Source: Bacillus sp. F19 (GTDB lineage Bacteria > Bacillota > Bacilli > Bacillales > Bacillaceae). From it: DNA of 64,000 nt. The translations under genes and the position numbers were made by a program. Under the pieces are notes generated by a model, which was given only the letters and a program-made list of their open reading frames with translations, searched no databases and was not told the DNA's origin. Below are positions 17,477-26,932 of the stretch, in pieces. Positions within the stretch are counted from its first letter, which is position 1; every line of letters begins with the position of its first letter. The stretch is taken from NCBI GenBank assembly GCA_023823795.1, contig CP085710.1, positions 2,816,001-2,880,000 of the forward strand. The letters run 5' to 3'.

Positions 17477-18390
17477 GGGTACTCATAGCTTGCCTTTGAG
17501 TACTCCCCTTCATCTTTTTCAAGGTTTTGGGTACTCATAGCTTGCCTTTGAGTACTCTCATTCATCTTTTTCAAGGTTTTGGGTACTCATAGCTTGCCTT
17601 TGAGTACTCCCCTTCATCTTTTTCAAGGTTTTGGGTACTCATAGCTTGCCTTTGAGTACTCTCATTCATCTTTTTCAAGGTTTTGGGTACTCATAGCTTG
17701 CCTTTGAGTACTCTTATTCATCTTTTTCAAGGTTTTGGGTACTCATAGCTTGCCTTTGAGTACTCTCATTCATCTTTTTCATGGATTTGGGTACTCATAG
17801 CTTGACTTTGAGTACTCTCATTCATCTTTTTCAAGGATTTGGGTACTCATAGCGTGCTTTGAGTACTCTCATTCATCTTTTTCAAGGTTTTGGGTACTCA
17901 TAGCTTGCCTTTGAGTACTCTCATTCATCTTTTTCAAGGTTTTGGGTACTCATAGCTTGACTTTGAGTACTCTCATTCATCTTTTTCATGGATTTGGGTA
18001 CTCATAGCTTGACTTTGAGTACTCTCATTCATCTTTTTCATGGTTTTGGGTACTCATAGCTTGCCTTTGAGTACTCTCATTCATCTTTTTCAAGGTTTTG
18101 GGTACTCATAGTCTGCCTTTGAGTACTCTTATTGACCTTTTTCAAGGTTTTGGGTACTCATAGCTTGCCTTTGAGTACTCTCATTCATCTTTTTCAAGAA
18201 TTTGGGTACTCATAGCTTGCCTTTGAGTACTCTCATTCATCTTTTTCAAGGATTTTGGGTACCGCATAGTCTGCTTTGACTCCTCTCATTCACCTGATCA
18301 TGGATTTTGGATACTCATAGCGCGCCTTTGAGTACTCAAACTTGCCTGATCATGGATTTTGAGTCCTCATAGCTTGCCTTTGTTCCTCAA
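17477..18390. repeat. 52-bp tandem repeat array, 18 units
   Basis: Units begin at 17477 and recur every 52 bp (17529, 17581, 17633, 17685, 17737, 17789, 17841), then 17892 (one 51-bp unit), 17944, 17996, 18048, 18100, 18152, 18204, 18257, and two degenerate units at 18309 and 18361. Each unit carries GGGTACTCA, an 11-nt loop TAGCTTGCCTT, and TGAGTACTC, a 9-bp stem with one wobble; the remaining 22 bp (about TCATTCATCTTTTTCAAGG) is also conserved. Copies 1 and 3 share a CCCC variant and 2 and 4 do not, suggesting duplication of a 104-bp dimer. Not coding. Confidence 0.95.
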
Positions 18391-18393
18391 CAA

Positions 18394-18434
18394 CAAAAAA
18401 ACGGATACCAATCGCTGTGCAATTTGGTACCCGT
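18394..18434 (-). terminator. Terminator of the GH18 gene
   Basis: Minus-strand stem ACGGGTACCAAA / TTGGTATCCGT (one mismatch) followed by seven T. About 45 bp past the gene and directly beside the repeat array. Confidence 0.75.
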
Positions 18435-18476
18435 TCCCCTCTGTGCTTTTTTCTCTATCACGTTATCTATCTATCA

Positions 18477-20024
18477 TTAATTAAAATGATAAACATCCCA
18501 TATATCCGAAGTTTCTGAACCTATATACCATGCTGCAGCTCCGCCTAAATGATTCTCTTTCACCATCTTCATTCTCAGCTCAATTGATTTTTTATCCTCT
18601 ATCCACAATTGATGTTTTTCACCGTTTTCAGTGAATTCAGCATAATACTGTGATGTTTTCTGATCCCATACCTTCTTAAGCCCTTTTGATGAAATCATTT
18701 GATTCACTTCGGCCATCGAGCGGTCGATGCTTCGCAGCTCGCCATCAGATAAGTCTGTCACCCATTCTCTCGTATAAAAAGGCACAGCGAGAATGATTTT
18801 ATGTGTGGGCACATCTTTCATTAGCAGCTTAATGCCTTCTTCAACCCAAGGCAGGGAAGCAACAGAACCCGCTTTCAGTCCCCCTCCCCAATGCTCATCG
18901 TATCCCATCATAATCACATAATCGGCTATTTTGCCGAGTTCTTTGCGGTCTAAGCTACCAGACCAGAATGGGTCATCACTTGTTCTGGTCACATCGACAG
19001 ACACGATAATTCCATGAGGTTTCAGGGCTGTTTTTATTTCCCTGATAAACGTTACGTAATCCTGTTTATTTTTTATATCAATGTTTTCAAAATCCACATT
19101 AATTCCATCACTCTTGCTTTTAATTAAAGCAGTCTGAAGTTCTGAAACGAGTTTTTGTCTTTTTTGAGGATTGCTTATGATTGAATCTGTCAGAACAGGG
19201 TCAAAGTTGTTGCCAAGAAGCGGCCAAACGTTTTTCCCTGCAGCATGTGCTGCCTTTGTATATGCAGCATCCGTTTTAATAGAAACACCTGCTTCAGATT
19301 GATTTAACGTAAACCAGCGCGGAGAGACAACATTTAAATTTGGTTTGTTTTTCATTTGCTGAATGTAAGTATTTGCTGTTCCATTAAAACTCCAGCCCAT
19401 AACAACACGTTTGCTTGTTTTCACTTGCAGGTGCGATTTTTTGATCCACCCTTTTTTCCCGCCAAGCAGCTGAACTTCATAATAATACACAGGAATTTTT
19501 AATTTTTGGCCGATTTTAAGCTGAGCAGTCTTTATATCATTTAGCTTGGTAATATCATTGACGGCTACTCCATATTTGTTCGAGATTTTCCATAGTGTAT
19601 CACCTGAACTCACTTGATGAGCTTGAACGGTCTGAGGAATCTTTATATTTTGCCCGAGGGAAATCTTATCGTTTTTTAAGCTATTGAACATTTTCAGTTC
19701 GTGAACGGTTGTTCCATATTGGCTGGCTATTTTCCACAGCGTATTTCCGCTGGTAACTTTATGTGTAATAGCATCGGCAGAATCTCCCGCTGCTGATTGA
19801 ATAAGAGGATATTCATCACCTTTTTGAAGAACAGCTGCCACAGCCGAGCTTAATTTTGGAGAAGAATATACATTGACGCTGTTCCCTTTTACAGACCCGA
19901 TTTGCTGAGTATTCGACTCAGCTTTGCCTATTAGAGGCATTTGATTTTGCATCAGGAATAAAACTAGTAAACTGCTGAAAACCTTTTTCACTGCCTTCAT
20001 CTTCTTTCTCAAACCTTTTAACAT
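18477..20024 (-). CDS. LysM/SH3 glycoside hydrolase family 18 protein
   Basis: 515 residues, exported: N-terminal signal peptide to about residue 36. Two LysM domains (about 88-130 and 136-178) bind peptidoglycan, followed by a GH18 domain from about 205 with catalytic DGINVDFE (306-313, Glu313 the acid; the second Asp of the usual motif is Asn). Close in design to B. subtilis YdhD/YaaH-type spore or cell-wall N-acetylglucosaminidases. An SH3b-like half at about 44-78 seems to be completed by EVQLLGGKKGWIKKSHLQV at about 183-201, so the LysM pair appears inserted into it. Monocistronic. Confidence 0.85.
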   Translation of the reverse strand: MLKGLRKKMKAVKKVFSSLLVLFLMQNQMPLIGKAESNTQQIGSVKGNSVNVYSSPKLSSAVAAVLQKGDEYPLIQSAAGDSADAITHKVTSGNTLWKIASQYGTTVHELKMFNSLKNDKISLGQNIKIPQTVQAHQVSSGDTLWKISNKYGVAVNDITKLNDIKTAQLKIGQKLKIPVYYYEVQLLGGKKGWIKKSHLQVKTSKRVVMGWSFNGTANTYIQQMKNKPNLNVVSPRWFTLNQSEAGVSIKTDAAYTKAAHAAGKNVWPLLGNNFDPVLTDSIISNPQKRQKLVSELQTALIKSKSDGINVDFENIDIKNKQDYVTFIREIKTALKPHGIIVSVDVTRTSDDPFWSGSLDRKELGKIADYVIMMGYDEHWGGGLKAGSVASLPWVEEGIKLLMKDVPTHKIILAVPFYTREWVTDLSDGELRSIDRSMAEVNQMISSKGLKKVWDQKTSQYYAEFTENGEKHQLWIEDKKSIELRMKMVKENHLGGAAAWYIGSETSDIWDVYHFN

Positions 20025-20132
20025 ATAAATGTAATCATACTCCCGGAAGATATGAATTGAAAAGTGGGATTTAGTGGGGATTTTGTATCAGGGATAGGCT
20101 CTATAGAATTCATGCTGAAATTGCAATTTCAA

Positions 20133-20170
20133 TAAAAAAACAAGACCCAATGTTCTTTAGATCTTGTTTC
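20133..20170 (-). terminator. Terminator of the beta-lactamase gene
   Basis: Eight-bp stem AAACAAGA/TCTTGTTT; the minus strand continues into a T run. Confidence 0.65.
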
Positions 20171-20178
20171 ATTTTTTC

Positions 20179-20964
20179 TTATTTACTAATTATTTTTAAC
20201 TGTTTCAATACCTCTATTGTGATATTCTTTGCCTCGGTTCCGCTTCCGTCTATATTTGCCGCAAAAACCCATTCAGCTTTTTCTGTTTCGGCGTACCCAA
20301 CATACCAGCCGAGTCCAAGATCTGAAAGGCGTGTACCCGTTTTGCCATGCAGCACATATGAATCCGCTTCTTCATTAATCATGATTCTTTTAACTGTTCT
20401 CATTTGCTGCTTATCAAAAGGAAGTGTCTCTTCAACAAGATTTTCAAAAAAACGGATTTGTTCTTGTGCAGATATTTTTAAACTGCTGTCAAGCCAGAAA
20501 CGATCGATCCCTCCGCCTATGTCACGATTTCCATAGTTCAGCAAATCAACATTTTCCTGCATTACAGCAGGACCTATATCTCTTGCCATCGATTGGTAGT
20601 ACCAAATGACGGAATACCTCATACCAGAAGCTAAGGTATGATCCCTGTTCCAATCTTCAATTTCCCTGAGTGTTCCGTCCCATCGCTTCACTTCATATTC
20701 ATCTTTGACAGCACCTGTTTTTAACCCAATTAACGCATTTGGCACTTTGAAAGTCGATTCAGGTGTCATGCGCTCCTTGCTTCTCTTTTTGTTATAAACA
20801 TAAATTTTATCTGTTTTCAGATTTTTAACCACAATGGTTCCTTGTTTTCCTTTAAACAGCTCGGCCACCTGCAGGTTTTCTGGTTTTGGCGATTCAGCAA
20901 TTGCGGGGGATCCCGTCAAGCACACTAATAAGATACTGAGTAAAAACATCATCATTTTCTTCAT
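20179..20964 (-). CDS. Class D beta-lactamase
   Basis: 261 residues with signal peptide (MKKMMMFLLSILLVCLTGSP, cleavage near AIAES). Serine beta-lactamase motifs: S70-TFK-73 (nucleophile and base), YSVI at 117-120 (S-x-V with Ile in place of Val), YGN (144-146) and KTG (208-210). Similar to the Bacillus class D enzymes such as YbxI and BPU-1. Several upstream ATGs are in frame, but AAAGGAG is at proper spacing only from the ATG at 20964. Divergent from a MocR-type regulator 192 bp away. Confidence 0.9.
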   Translation of the reverse strand: MKKMMMFLLSILLVCLTGSPAIAESPKPENLQVAELFKGKQGTIVVKNLKTDKIYVYNKKRSKERMTPESTFKVPNALIGLKTGAVKDEYEVKRWDGTLREIEDWNRDHTLASGMRYSVIWYYQSMARDIGPAVMQENVDLLNYGNRDIGGGIDRFWLDSSLKISAQEQIRFFENLVEETLPFDKQQMRTVKRIMINEEADSYVLHGKTGTRLSDLGLGWYVGYAETEKAEWVFAANIDGSGTEAKNITIEVLKQLKIISK

Positions 20965-21124
20965 TTTTTGCATTCTCCTTTTTAAAGTATTTAATTTTAA
21001 ACGAAGCTTGCCAGGCATTTCCACCTTCTTTCGCTGCTTTTCTATACTGATGAGAAGCACCATTTATTTATTGATTTCAAGTATACTTATCCTTATCAGG
21101 AACCGAAATCCCATTTTTCTTGCT

Positions 21125-21138
21125 CTGTACCCGTACAG
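21125..21138. promoter_or_regulatory. Inverted repeat in the bla/MocR intergenic region
   Basis: CTGTAC-CC-GTACAG, a perfect 6-bp dyad with a 2-nt centre, 19 bp before the MocR-type gene. Possible operator or leader hairpin; the binding protein is unknown. Confidence 0.4.
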
Positions 21139-21156
21139 ATTTAGGAGGAGAAGCTG

Positions 21157-22539
21157 ATGACAAAGAAAAAATACGAAGAGGTTATGATGGAAATTGCACA
21201 TCGTGCAGCGGCTGGAGTATTAAAGCCTGGGAGCAGACTCCCTTCAATAAGAGCTTTATCTGAAGAACTATCCTGCAGTAAGAATACAATTATCAAAGCT
21301 TATCAGGAACTGGAACTGAATCATCAAATCTACTCAGTCAAAAAGAGCGGTTATTACCTTGTAGAAGACTATCAATTTCAGAAAAAAGAGTCCTCACAAA
21401 ACAGAAAGATTGATTTTTTATCAGCTGGACCGGACAAAGAAGCTATGCCTTACTTGGACTTTAAGCATTGCATAAATCAGGCAATCGATCGCTACAAAGA
21501 AGACATGTTCTCCTATTCAGAGCTTCAGGGCCTGTATTCCCTCCGCAAACAGCTTGCCAGGCATTTGCAGGATCTTCAGGTATTTACTGTGCCTGAACGG
21601 ATTGCTGCCGTAACTGGCTCACAGCAAGCCCTTCATCTTCTTGTCTCTCTTCCATTTCCTAATGGAAAGAGCAAAATATGTGCAGAACAGCCGACGCATC
21701 CAGGATTTATTGAATCGCTTAAGACACAAAAAGCGGATGCTGTTGGCATTGAAATTCAAAAAAACGGCATTGATCTGGATCGTTTAGAGGAAATCTTCAA
21801 ATATGAAAACATAAAATTCTTTTATACCGTCTCACGCTTTCATAATCCAACCGGATACAGCTACACAAACGCAGAAAAGAAAAAAATCGTTGAACTTGCC
21901 CAAAAATACGACGTATATATAGTGGAAGATGATTATATGGGTGACCTTGATCCGAATATGAAGCAGGATCCAATGTTTGCATATGACCCCTCAGGAAGAG
22001 TCATATACACGAAAAGCTTTTCAAAAACGCTGCTGCCAGGGCTCAGACTTGGTTTAATTGTCATGCCTGAAGCGCTTAAAGCAGATTTTTTGCAGGTAAA
22101 GTTCGCTGCTGATGTTCACACCCCTGTTCTCACACAGGGTGCACTTGAAATTTACTTGAAAAACGGAATGTTCGATGCGCACATCTCAAAAATCAGACAG
22201 ACTTACCATGAAAAAGGAAAGCTGCTGCAGAAGGCCTACTCGGAATTCTTATCTCCTGATGCAGTTTATACAGGTTCATCATCAGGATTTTACTCAACTA
22301 TTCACCTGCCTCCTCCTTTAATAGCACAGCAGCTGATTAGCTTATTAGAAAAAGAAAATGTCTTTTTAGATAATGCCGAAAGAATGTATCTCCCTGCATA
22401 TAAAAAGGAAAATGTCCTGAGACTTAGTGTTTCACAAGTGGAAGATGAGTTAATTGCTAAAGGAATTCAAAAAATTGCCGCCGGTATTCAGACGATGATT
22501 CTAGAAAAGAAAAAGGTCCTGACTTGGTCATTTAAATAA
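21157..22539 (+). CDS. MocR/PdxR-type GntR-aminotransferase regulator
   Basis: 460 residues: N-terminal winged-helix GntR domain (about 1-72, with PGSRLPSIRALSEELSCSKN) fused to a class I aminotransferase-like domain. The PLP lysine is in YTKSFSKTLLPGLRLG, with HNPTGYSY and EDDYMGDL also conserved. Such proteins sense PLP or an amino-group ligand and bind direct repeats near their own divergent target. Start is set by TTTAGGAGGAG. The divergent neighbour is the beta-lactamase, an unusual partner. Confidence 0.88.
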   Translation: MTKKKYEEVMMEIAHRAAAGVLKPGSRLPSIRALSEELSCSKNTIIKAYQELELNHQIYSVKKSGYYLVEDYQFQKKESSQNRKIDFLSAGPDKEAMPYLDFKHCINQAIDRYKEDMFSYSELQGLYSLRKQLARHLQDLQVFTVPERIAAVTGSQQALHLLVSLPFPNGKSKICAEQPTHPGFIESLKTQKADAVGIEIQKNGIDLDRLEEIFKYENIKFFYTVSRFHNPTGYSYTNAEKKKIVELAQKYDVYIVEDDYMGDLDPNMKQDPMFAYDPSGRVIYTKSFSKTLLPGLRLGLIVMPEALKADFLQVKFAADVHTPVLTQGALEIYLKNGMFDAHISKIRQTYHEKGKLLQKAYSEFLSPDAVYTGSSSGFYSTIHLPPPLIAQQLISLLEKENVFLDNAERMYLPAYKKENVLRLSVSQVEDELIAKGIQKIAAGIQTMILEKKKVLTWSFK

Positions 22540-22542
22540 GAA

Positions 22543-22564
22543 GGGAGCCGGAGATCCGGCTCCC
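22543..22564. terminator. GC-rich hairpin after the MocR-type gene
   Basis: Nine-bp perfect stem GGGAGCCGG/CCGGCTCCC, AGAT loop. The T tail is weak, so termination is likely but not certain. Confidence 0.6.
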
Positions 22565-22617
22565 AAAAGTTCATGATTTTCGTCAAACTTCATTTTGAAA
22601 GGAAAGCATAATCTTTT

Positions 22618-23109
22618 TTATATCTGATTCAAAGGGCCCGTTATTTTCAGGTAAAATACAAGCGTTGTTTGATCATTCAGCTTTTTTCTTATACCAGTCA
22701 CGGAGTAACCCATTTTTTCATAGAGATAACAATTGCGTTCTTCCTCCAATATTGTGGCTAATTCCCAACTGGCTGCTTGAGGGAACATCTTTTCAGCCAT
22801 CTTTATTGCTCTCTGAGCGATCCCCTTTCCTTGAAAATCAGGCAGAATAAACATTGGACTTATCCAAAATTGTGATGTTTCCACTTTCCAGCATATACAT
22901 ATTGCCCCCACAAGAATGTTATCATCCAATATTTTATAAAATTCACCTGAAGGATTATTTATTCTAGTAATAACTCGATTGATGGTTTCATTTGCAGGAC
23001 TAGTATCGTAGTCTTTATATTTCTCCAATAATGGCGTAAATGCCTTTACTTGCATATCAAAAATAGAATCTGCATCAGAGTCTATTGCCTTTTCTAAAAC
23101 TATTTCCAT
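22618..23109 (-). CDS. GNAT family N-acetyltransferase
   Basis: 163 residues from ATG 23109, where TTGGAGTGG lies upstream; a longer frame reaches 23319 but its first 70 codons look non-coding. GNAT signs: SPMFILPDFQGKGIAQRAIK (acetyl-CoA pyrophosphate loop Q-G-K-G-I-A) and CYLYEKMGYSVTGIRKK at the C-terminus. Target unknown. Monocistronic. Confidence 0.8.
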   Translation of the reverse strand: MEIVLEKAIDSDADSIFDMQVKAFTPLLEKYKDYDTSPANETINRVITRINNPSGEFYKILDDNILVGAICICWKVETSQFWISPMFILPDFQGKGIAQRAIKMAEKMFPQAASWELATILEEERNCYLYEKMGYSVTGIRKKLNDQTTLVFYLKITGPLNQI

Positions 23110-23454
23110 AATAACCACTCCAAGATTGTTATTAGAAGCAATATCTGACAGTATAGATAAATTGAATATGGTTATGTTCAACCGATCATCATAAAACTCC
23201 TTCTTTAACCCCTCCATTTGTGAAAAAAAATGCCTATTAAGATTAGTAATTTTTTCTTTGGGTTTCCTTCTGACAAAACATGCAACAAGTTGAAGATCTA
23301 TCTTTCTTATCATCTTCAATTCTATTCGATCACATTAGTGTTGAAAAAAGCTTTACGATAAAGTGACACTTCACTCAGTGGGGTTTCTCTTTTCACCTAT
23401 GGTGGTTTAGTAAGGCCAAAGGACTTTACAAAGGTAAAGATAAAGATAAAGACA
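23110..23454. other. Intergenic stretch, no gene supported
   Basis: About 340 bp upstream of the acetyltransferase. A short AAAGATAAAGATAAAG simple repeat lies near 23439-23454. No RNA gene or ORF with a ribosome site is visible. Confidence 0.5.
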
Positions 23455-23492
23455 AAACAAAAATCCCATATTAAAAGTTTAATACAGGATTT
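23455..23492 (-). terminator. Terminator of the secreted hydrolase gene
   Basis: Minus-strand hairpin AAATCC..TATTAA / TTAATA..GGATTT with an internal mismatch, followed by TTTTTGTTTTG. Confidence 0.6.
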
Positions 23493-23548
23493 GATACATT
23501 TAAATTTAATCTCCATGTATACCTTAGTTCATGGTTCGGAATCATTTA

Positions 23549-25078
23549 TTACCTTGGCTCAACCTCTTTTCCTGTTTTAAGGTCGATAACCTTCGTTGTA
23601 TCATCAGGGACAGGAATTGTTTTGCTTCGAGGTGCCTTCTCCCCATTCTCTACCCAATCTACCAATAAATCAAATGACTGATGGGCATAAGGGAGCAGCG
23701 GCTGCAGTTTTTTGTCTGAGTCCGTTGTAGAATTCCATACTAGACTGTCAACATGATTTCCATTTTCAATCGAATACATGCGGTGAAGCTTTTCCTTGCC
23801 AGCTTTTTTCACAAGTTTTTCATAGCCCCTTGCATGAATATCAGGGAAAATCAATGCATCCAATGTTCCTGTAAAACTGATAAGCGGAACGTCTATGTCA
23901 CCCGTATTAGCAATTTCTTTTATGTTCTCTTTAACACTTTTCGGACGGCTTTGATACTTGTAATCTTCAAAAATATAATCGTAGCTTCTGTCCCTGACTC
24001 CATTTATAAAGTTTAAGTAGTTTCTCCACGGAATGCTGTCCGGGGCATTTGGATCAAAATGGTCACGGTAGATGTTCGCTGTAATAAACCAATAAACCTG
24101 ATCATGGTATGACCACAATTTTTCCGATCCTTTTGGAAGACCGGCTTTATACATTTCTTTCATAGCTTTTTCTTTTTCTTTTCCAGTGCCGTAGATGGCA
24201 GCCTCAGCATGATTAACAACTGCTGTGAGAGAAGAAATTAAGTTTGGCTGCTTTTCCGTCCAAAGAACACCTTCCCAATCTACACCTCCATCAAACAGGC
24301 GGTTTTCTTTTTTCTGGCGGCCGTCATGCTCCAGAGCATACCTGACGACATATCCCCCATTTGAGATCCCCATTGCATAAGTAGGAACACTGTGATTCTT
24401 TCTCACCAAATGATGTGCTGGATTTGATTTATCTTTTGAAGAAATCAGCTGCTCTTGATAATGTTCCGCTAAATACGATTGTGCGGCTTTCGTGATTTGT
24501 CTGAAGCGCTTATGCCACTCTGCGACGCTGTCATCTTCGGCAGCCAGGGCGTTTTTCGCTTTTGCAAATGGGTCACTAGGATCCATCTCTCCTTGTGTCC
24601 CCTTGTCAATTGCTGCAAACGCATACCCTTTTTCAAGAACAAAATCACTGAACAGTAAGTCTGTTGACATTTCATTTCGAGTAGCAGGAATACCAGCCAC
24701 CACAAGTTTCCCATTCCACTTATCAGGGACACGTATTACAAACTGAGCGTCTTCAAAAGCGCCATTTATCTGAGTTCCGCTGATGGCTGCGGGTTTATTC
24801 ATCTTGTACCAGCCTGTCCCTTCATTTACACTTCCCCAATTGACAGGAGCAAGACCTATGTTTCCAAACAATGTTGCATTTTGAAATTGAAGAGGATTTT
24901 TCGTTGTTAAGTAATTTCCGTTCACTCCATCAAAATAAGTTTCAACTACATTCTGTGTTCCTGGTATAGGAAGACTCTGCAGCTGGGAGGTTTCTGCATT
25001 TACAGCATGGTGTGGAATCGGCAGCACTGATGCAAGCATAGCTGCCGATAAAGCAAACGCTATCATTTCTTTTTTCAA
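23549..25078 (-). CDS. Secreted alpha/beta hydrolase (tannase/oligomer-hydrolase like)
   Basis: 509 residues with a signal peptide ending near AVNAETS (about residue 30). Alpha/beta-hydrolase features: nucleophile elbow GISNGG at about 239-244, an acid in [12 protein letters not shown] and the C-terminal base in ENGNHVDSL. The length and the [13 protein letters not shown] block resemble tannase/feruloyl-esterase and 3-hydroxybutyrate-oligomer hydrolase families. Likely an extracellular esterase; the substrate is not determined. No co-transcribed neighbour. Confidence 0.7.
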   Translation of the reverse strand: MKKEMIAFALSAAMLASVLPIPHHAVNAETSQLQSLPIPGTQNVVETYFDGVNGNYLTTKNPLQFQNATLFGNIGLAPVNWGSVNEGTGWYKMNKPAAISGTQINGAFEDAQFVIRVPDKWNGKLVVAGIPATRNEMSTDLLFSDFVLEKGYAFAAIDKGTQGEMDPSDPFAKAKNALAAEDDSVAEWHKRFRQITKAAQSYLAEHYQEQLISSKDKSNPAHHLVRKNHSVPTYAMGISNGGYVVRYALEHDGRQKKENRLFDGGVDWEGVLWTEKQPNLISSLTAVVNHAEAAIYGTGKEKEKAMKEMYKAGLPKGSEKLWSYHDQVYWFITANIYRDHFDPNAPDSIPWRNYLNFINGVRDRSYDYIFEDYKYQSRPKSVKENIKEIANTGDIDVPLISFTGTLDALIFPDIHARGYEKLVKKAGKEKLHRMYSIENGNHVDSLVWNSTTDSDKKLQPLLPYAHQSFDLLVDWVENGEKAPRSKTIPVPDDTTKVIDLKTGKEVEPR

Positions 25079-25317
25079 TAAAACACATCCTTTATTAGAA
25101 TTTTCTGCAAACTAAGCAATTCTAGTTTACTCTTTTAGGAAATGATAGACATGGTGCAAAAGATATAACTGGATTAATGGTCTATAGACCTATAAATTAT
25201 TGTTGCTTAAGTAGAATCATATGATTTTATTAAAAATTTTCTATTATTAATATAATTAGTAATTAGAGGAATTTCTCCATTTATGTCGAAAATGAATAGG
25301 ATAAAGGGGATGACCCA

Positions 25318-25530
25318 ATGAATAAAGATAAATTATTAAAAAAAATGCATCACGCCAGCCGAGGTAATTTGTTTTCAATTGAAGTTCAAAAGGCTACGAA
25401 AGAAGATGAACGGCAGATTGATCAATTTTTATCTGAATTAGAAAGAGAAGGAAAAATCAAATTAAGAGAAGTTGTGCAGCGCGAATATTCCGTTTATTTA
25501 CACGGAATTGTTAAGTATGCATCCGAATAA
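25318..25530 (+). CDS. Small hypothetical protein
   Basis: 70 residues, highly charged and helical, with KEDERQIDQFLSELEREGKI in mid-protein and a short beta-like end; the layout recalls a half winged-helix. AAAGGGGATGACC precedes the ATG and a good terminator overlaps the stop, both arguing that it is a real gene. No family recognised. Confidence 0.6.
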   Translation: MNKDKLLKKMHHASRGNLFSIEVQKATKEDERQIDQFLSELEREGKIKLREVVQREYSVYLHGIVKYASE

Positions 25531-25546
25531 TAGGATGCTTTTTTTC
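25519..25546 (+). terminator. Terminator overlapping the small gene's stop
   Basis: GCATCC/GGATGC stem, 8-nt loop, then TTTTTTT. Confidence 0.8.
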
Positions 25547-25714
25547 ATTTCTTATCTGCGAATATTGAGCAGGATGATGCATATCCACTTTCAATATCCT
25601 GCTCTTTATGGAGCTTATCCAGTCATTTTTGTAGAAACTCCCATCCTCCGCATAACCAGGTGTAATGATATCACTGCAGATAAAAAAGGGAGCATGATAA
25701 AACTTGAAAAAGCA

Positions 25715-25741
25715 TAAAAAAATAACCTTTTCGCAAAGGTC
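25715..25741 (-). terminator. Terminator of the DUF3817 gene
   Basis: Minus-strand stem ACCTTT/AAAGGT with a 4-nt loop, followed by seven or more T. Confidence 0.75.
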
Positions 25742-25760
25742 ATTTGTACATTTCATTTTC

Positions 25761-26054
25761 TTATAAATTTGCTTTTTTTAGTCTCGCATCCAGAATCATG
25801 TTGCCAAACGGAATAAACGCTACAGCGACTGCACTGAATACCCAGGCGAAGGACCATCTGATTTTATACGTAGTATAGGCAATGATCAGCAAATACGTGA
25901 TAAAGAAAAAGCCATGAATTGATCCCACAATTGTTACGGCCATAGGGATTTCTGCCAGATATTTTAAAGGCATGGCAATAAAAAGAAGAATCAGCAAAGA
26001 CGCTCCTTCGATGAATCCCATGAGCCTAAAGCGGCCAATTGGTGATTGAAGCAT
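25761..26054 (-). CDS. DUF3817 membrane protein (YdzA-like)
   Basis: 97 residues with three membrane helices. FRLMGFIEGASLLILLFIAM at the N-terminus and IVGSIHGFFFITYLL are characteristic of DUF3817. Function unknown. The start at 26054 is chosen over the upstream frame because family members begin at this point and a GGGGGT site lies before it. Confidence 0.8.
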   Translation of the reverse strand: MLQSPIGRFRLMGFIEGASLLILLFIAMPLKYLAEIPMAVTIVGSIHGFFFITYLLIIAYTTYKIRWSFAWVFSAVAVAFIPFGNMILDARLKKANL

Positions 26055-26162
26055 AGGTGAACCCCCAGTACACTTTTTTCTTTTATTATAGAATATGAAG
26101 GGTCTAAAAACTACTTTTGCCAAGCAGACGTCATAGAATGTTCATTTCTATATGTATGTCCA

Positions 26163-26345
26163 CTAAGAGGTTTTATTCTTTTGATTTAGCCGGATTGAGA
26201 TTGCCATGTAAAGGACTGCAATAAAACCAATGACTCCAAAGATGATTTCCATAACATAAGGCAAAGTAAATTCGAAATAATAAATGCCCCGAATAAAGCT
26301 TAACACCACCAAAATAACGAGCAGCTAATGTCCATATTTATTCAA
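26163..26345 (-). pseudogene. Small membrane-protein ORF broken by TAG
   Basis: A 61-codon frame that starts with TTG overlapping the stop of the DinB gene and has an in-frame TAG at codon 7 (26325-26327). After the TAG it encodes two hydrophobic stretches (LLVILVVLSFIRGIYYF and VMEIIFGVIGFIAVLYMAIS) and a Lys/Asn-rich end. The coherent membrane profile suggests a real former gene. It could also start after the TAG, but no ATG or ribosome site is seen there. Confidence 0.45.
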
Positions 26346-26863
26346 TGCTGCTTTTTCTTTTCATAAAGATAAAACACATAATCCAAAGATACACCTGGCA
26401 CACCCTGCTGCCTAAGCATTGCTGTGATGTTTCCGCGGTGATAGGTTCCGTGGTTTGCTACATGCTGGATCAATTCAAAAACATTTGTCTCTAAATTTCC
26501 ATACATCGGGTGTTCAATAGTAAATGCTCTTTCCGCATCTCTATTGTCTTTTAAAAATAATTCGTATTCATTCGCAAGTTTTGCAAACATTCTCTCTAAT
26601 TCTTCCATACTCCTATTCTCTGTTTCTTTTTGAGCCTCGCCAAGATAAGCCATTATTCGTTCAAAAGAATCCCGCTTGATTACTTTCAGCCAAAGGGCAT
26701 CCGTAAGATAAATGTGAACCATGACGTGTGACAGAGACGGAAATACACTTTCTATTTCGTTAGTATACAATTCCTTCGGCAGTTCCTTCAATCGGCTAAA
26801 CACTCTGGTATTAGACCACTTGTGAAAATCGTACAGCTGAATAGCATTTGTCATTAAGCTCAT
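26342..26863 (-). CDS. DinB family protein
   Basis: 173 residues, DinB fold. The metal-site histidines are in LSHVMVHIYLTDALW and in QHVANHGTYHRGNIT (NHxxxHRG motif at about 135-144). Resembles bacillithiol-transferase-like DinB proteins; substrate unknown. An AAGGGATGAGC site precedes the start. Confidence 0.85.
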   Translation of the reverse strand: MSLMTNAIQLYDFHKWSNTRVFSRLKELPKELYTNEIESVFPSLSHVMVHIYLTDALWLKVIKRDSFERIMAYLGEAQKETENRSMEELERMFAKLANEYELFLKDNRDAERAFTIEHPMYGNLETNVFELIQHVANHGTYHRGNITAMLRQQGVPGVSLDYVFYLYEKKKQH

Positions 26864-26932
26864 CCCTTTCCTTATATATGAATTCTCCTCTCAATTATAG
26901 CTTATTATGGAAAAAATTTCATTTTAGAATCT

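Noticed and set aside
17477-18390. CRISPR array
   Set aside because: Repeats are 52 bp with the supposed spacer also conserved in every unit, and no cas genes are present; it is a simple tandem repeat.
22618-23319. 233-residue form of the GNAT gene
   Set aside because: The first 70 codons lack protein-like pattern; GGAGTGG supports the start at 23109.
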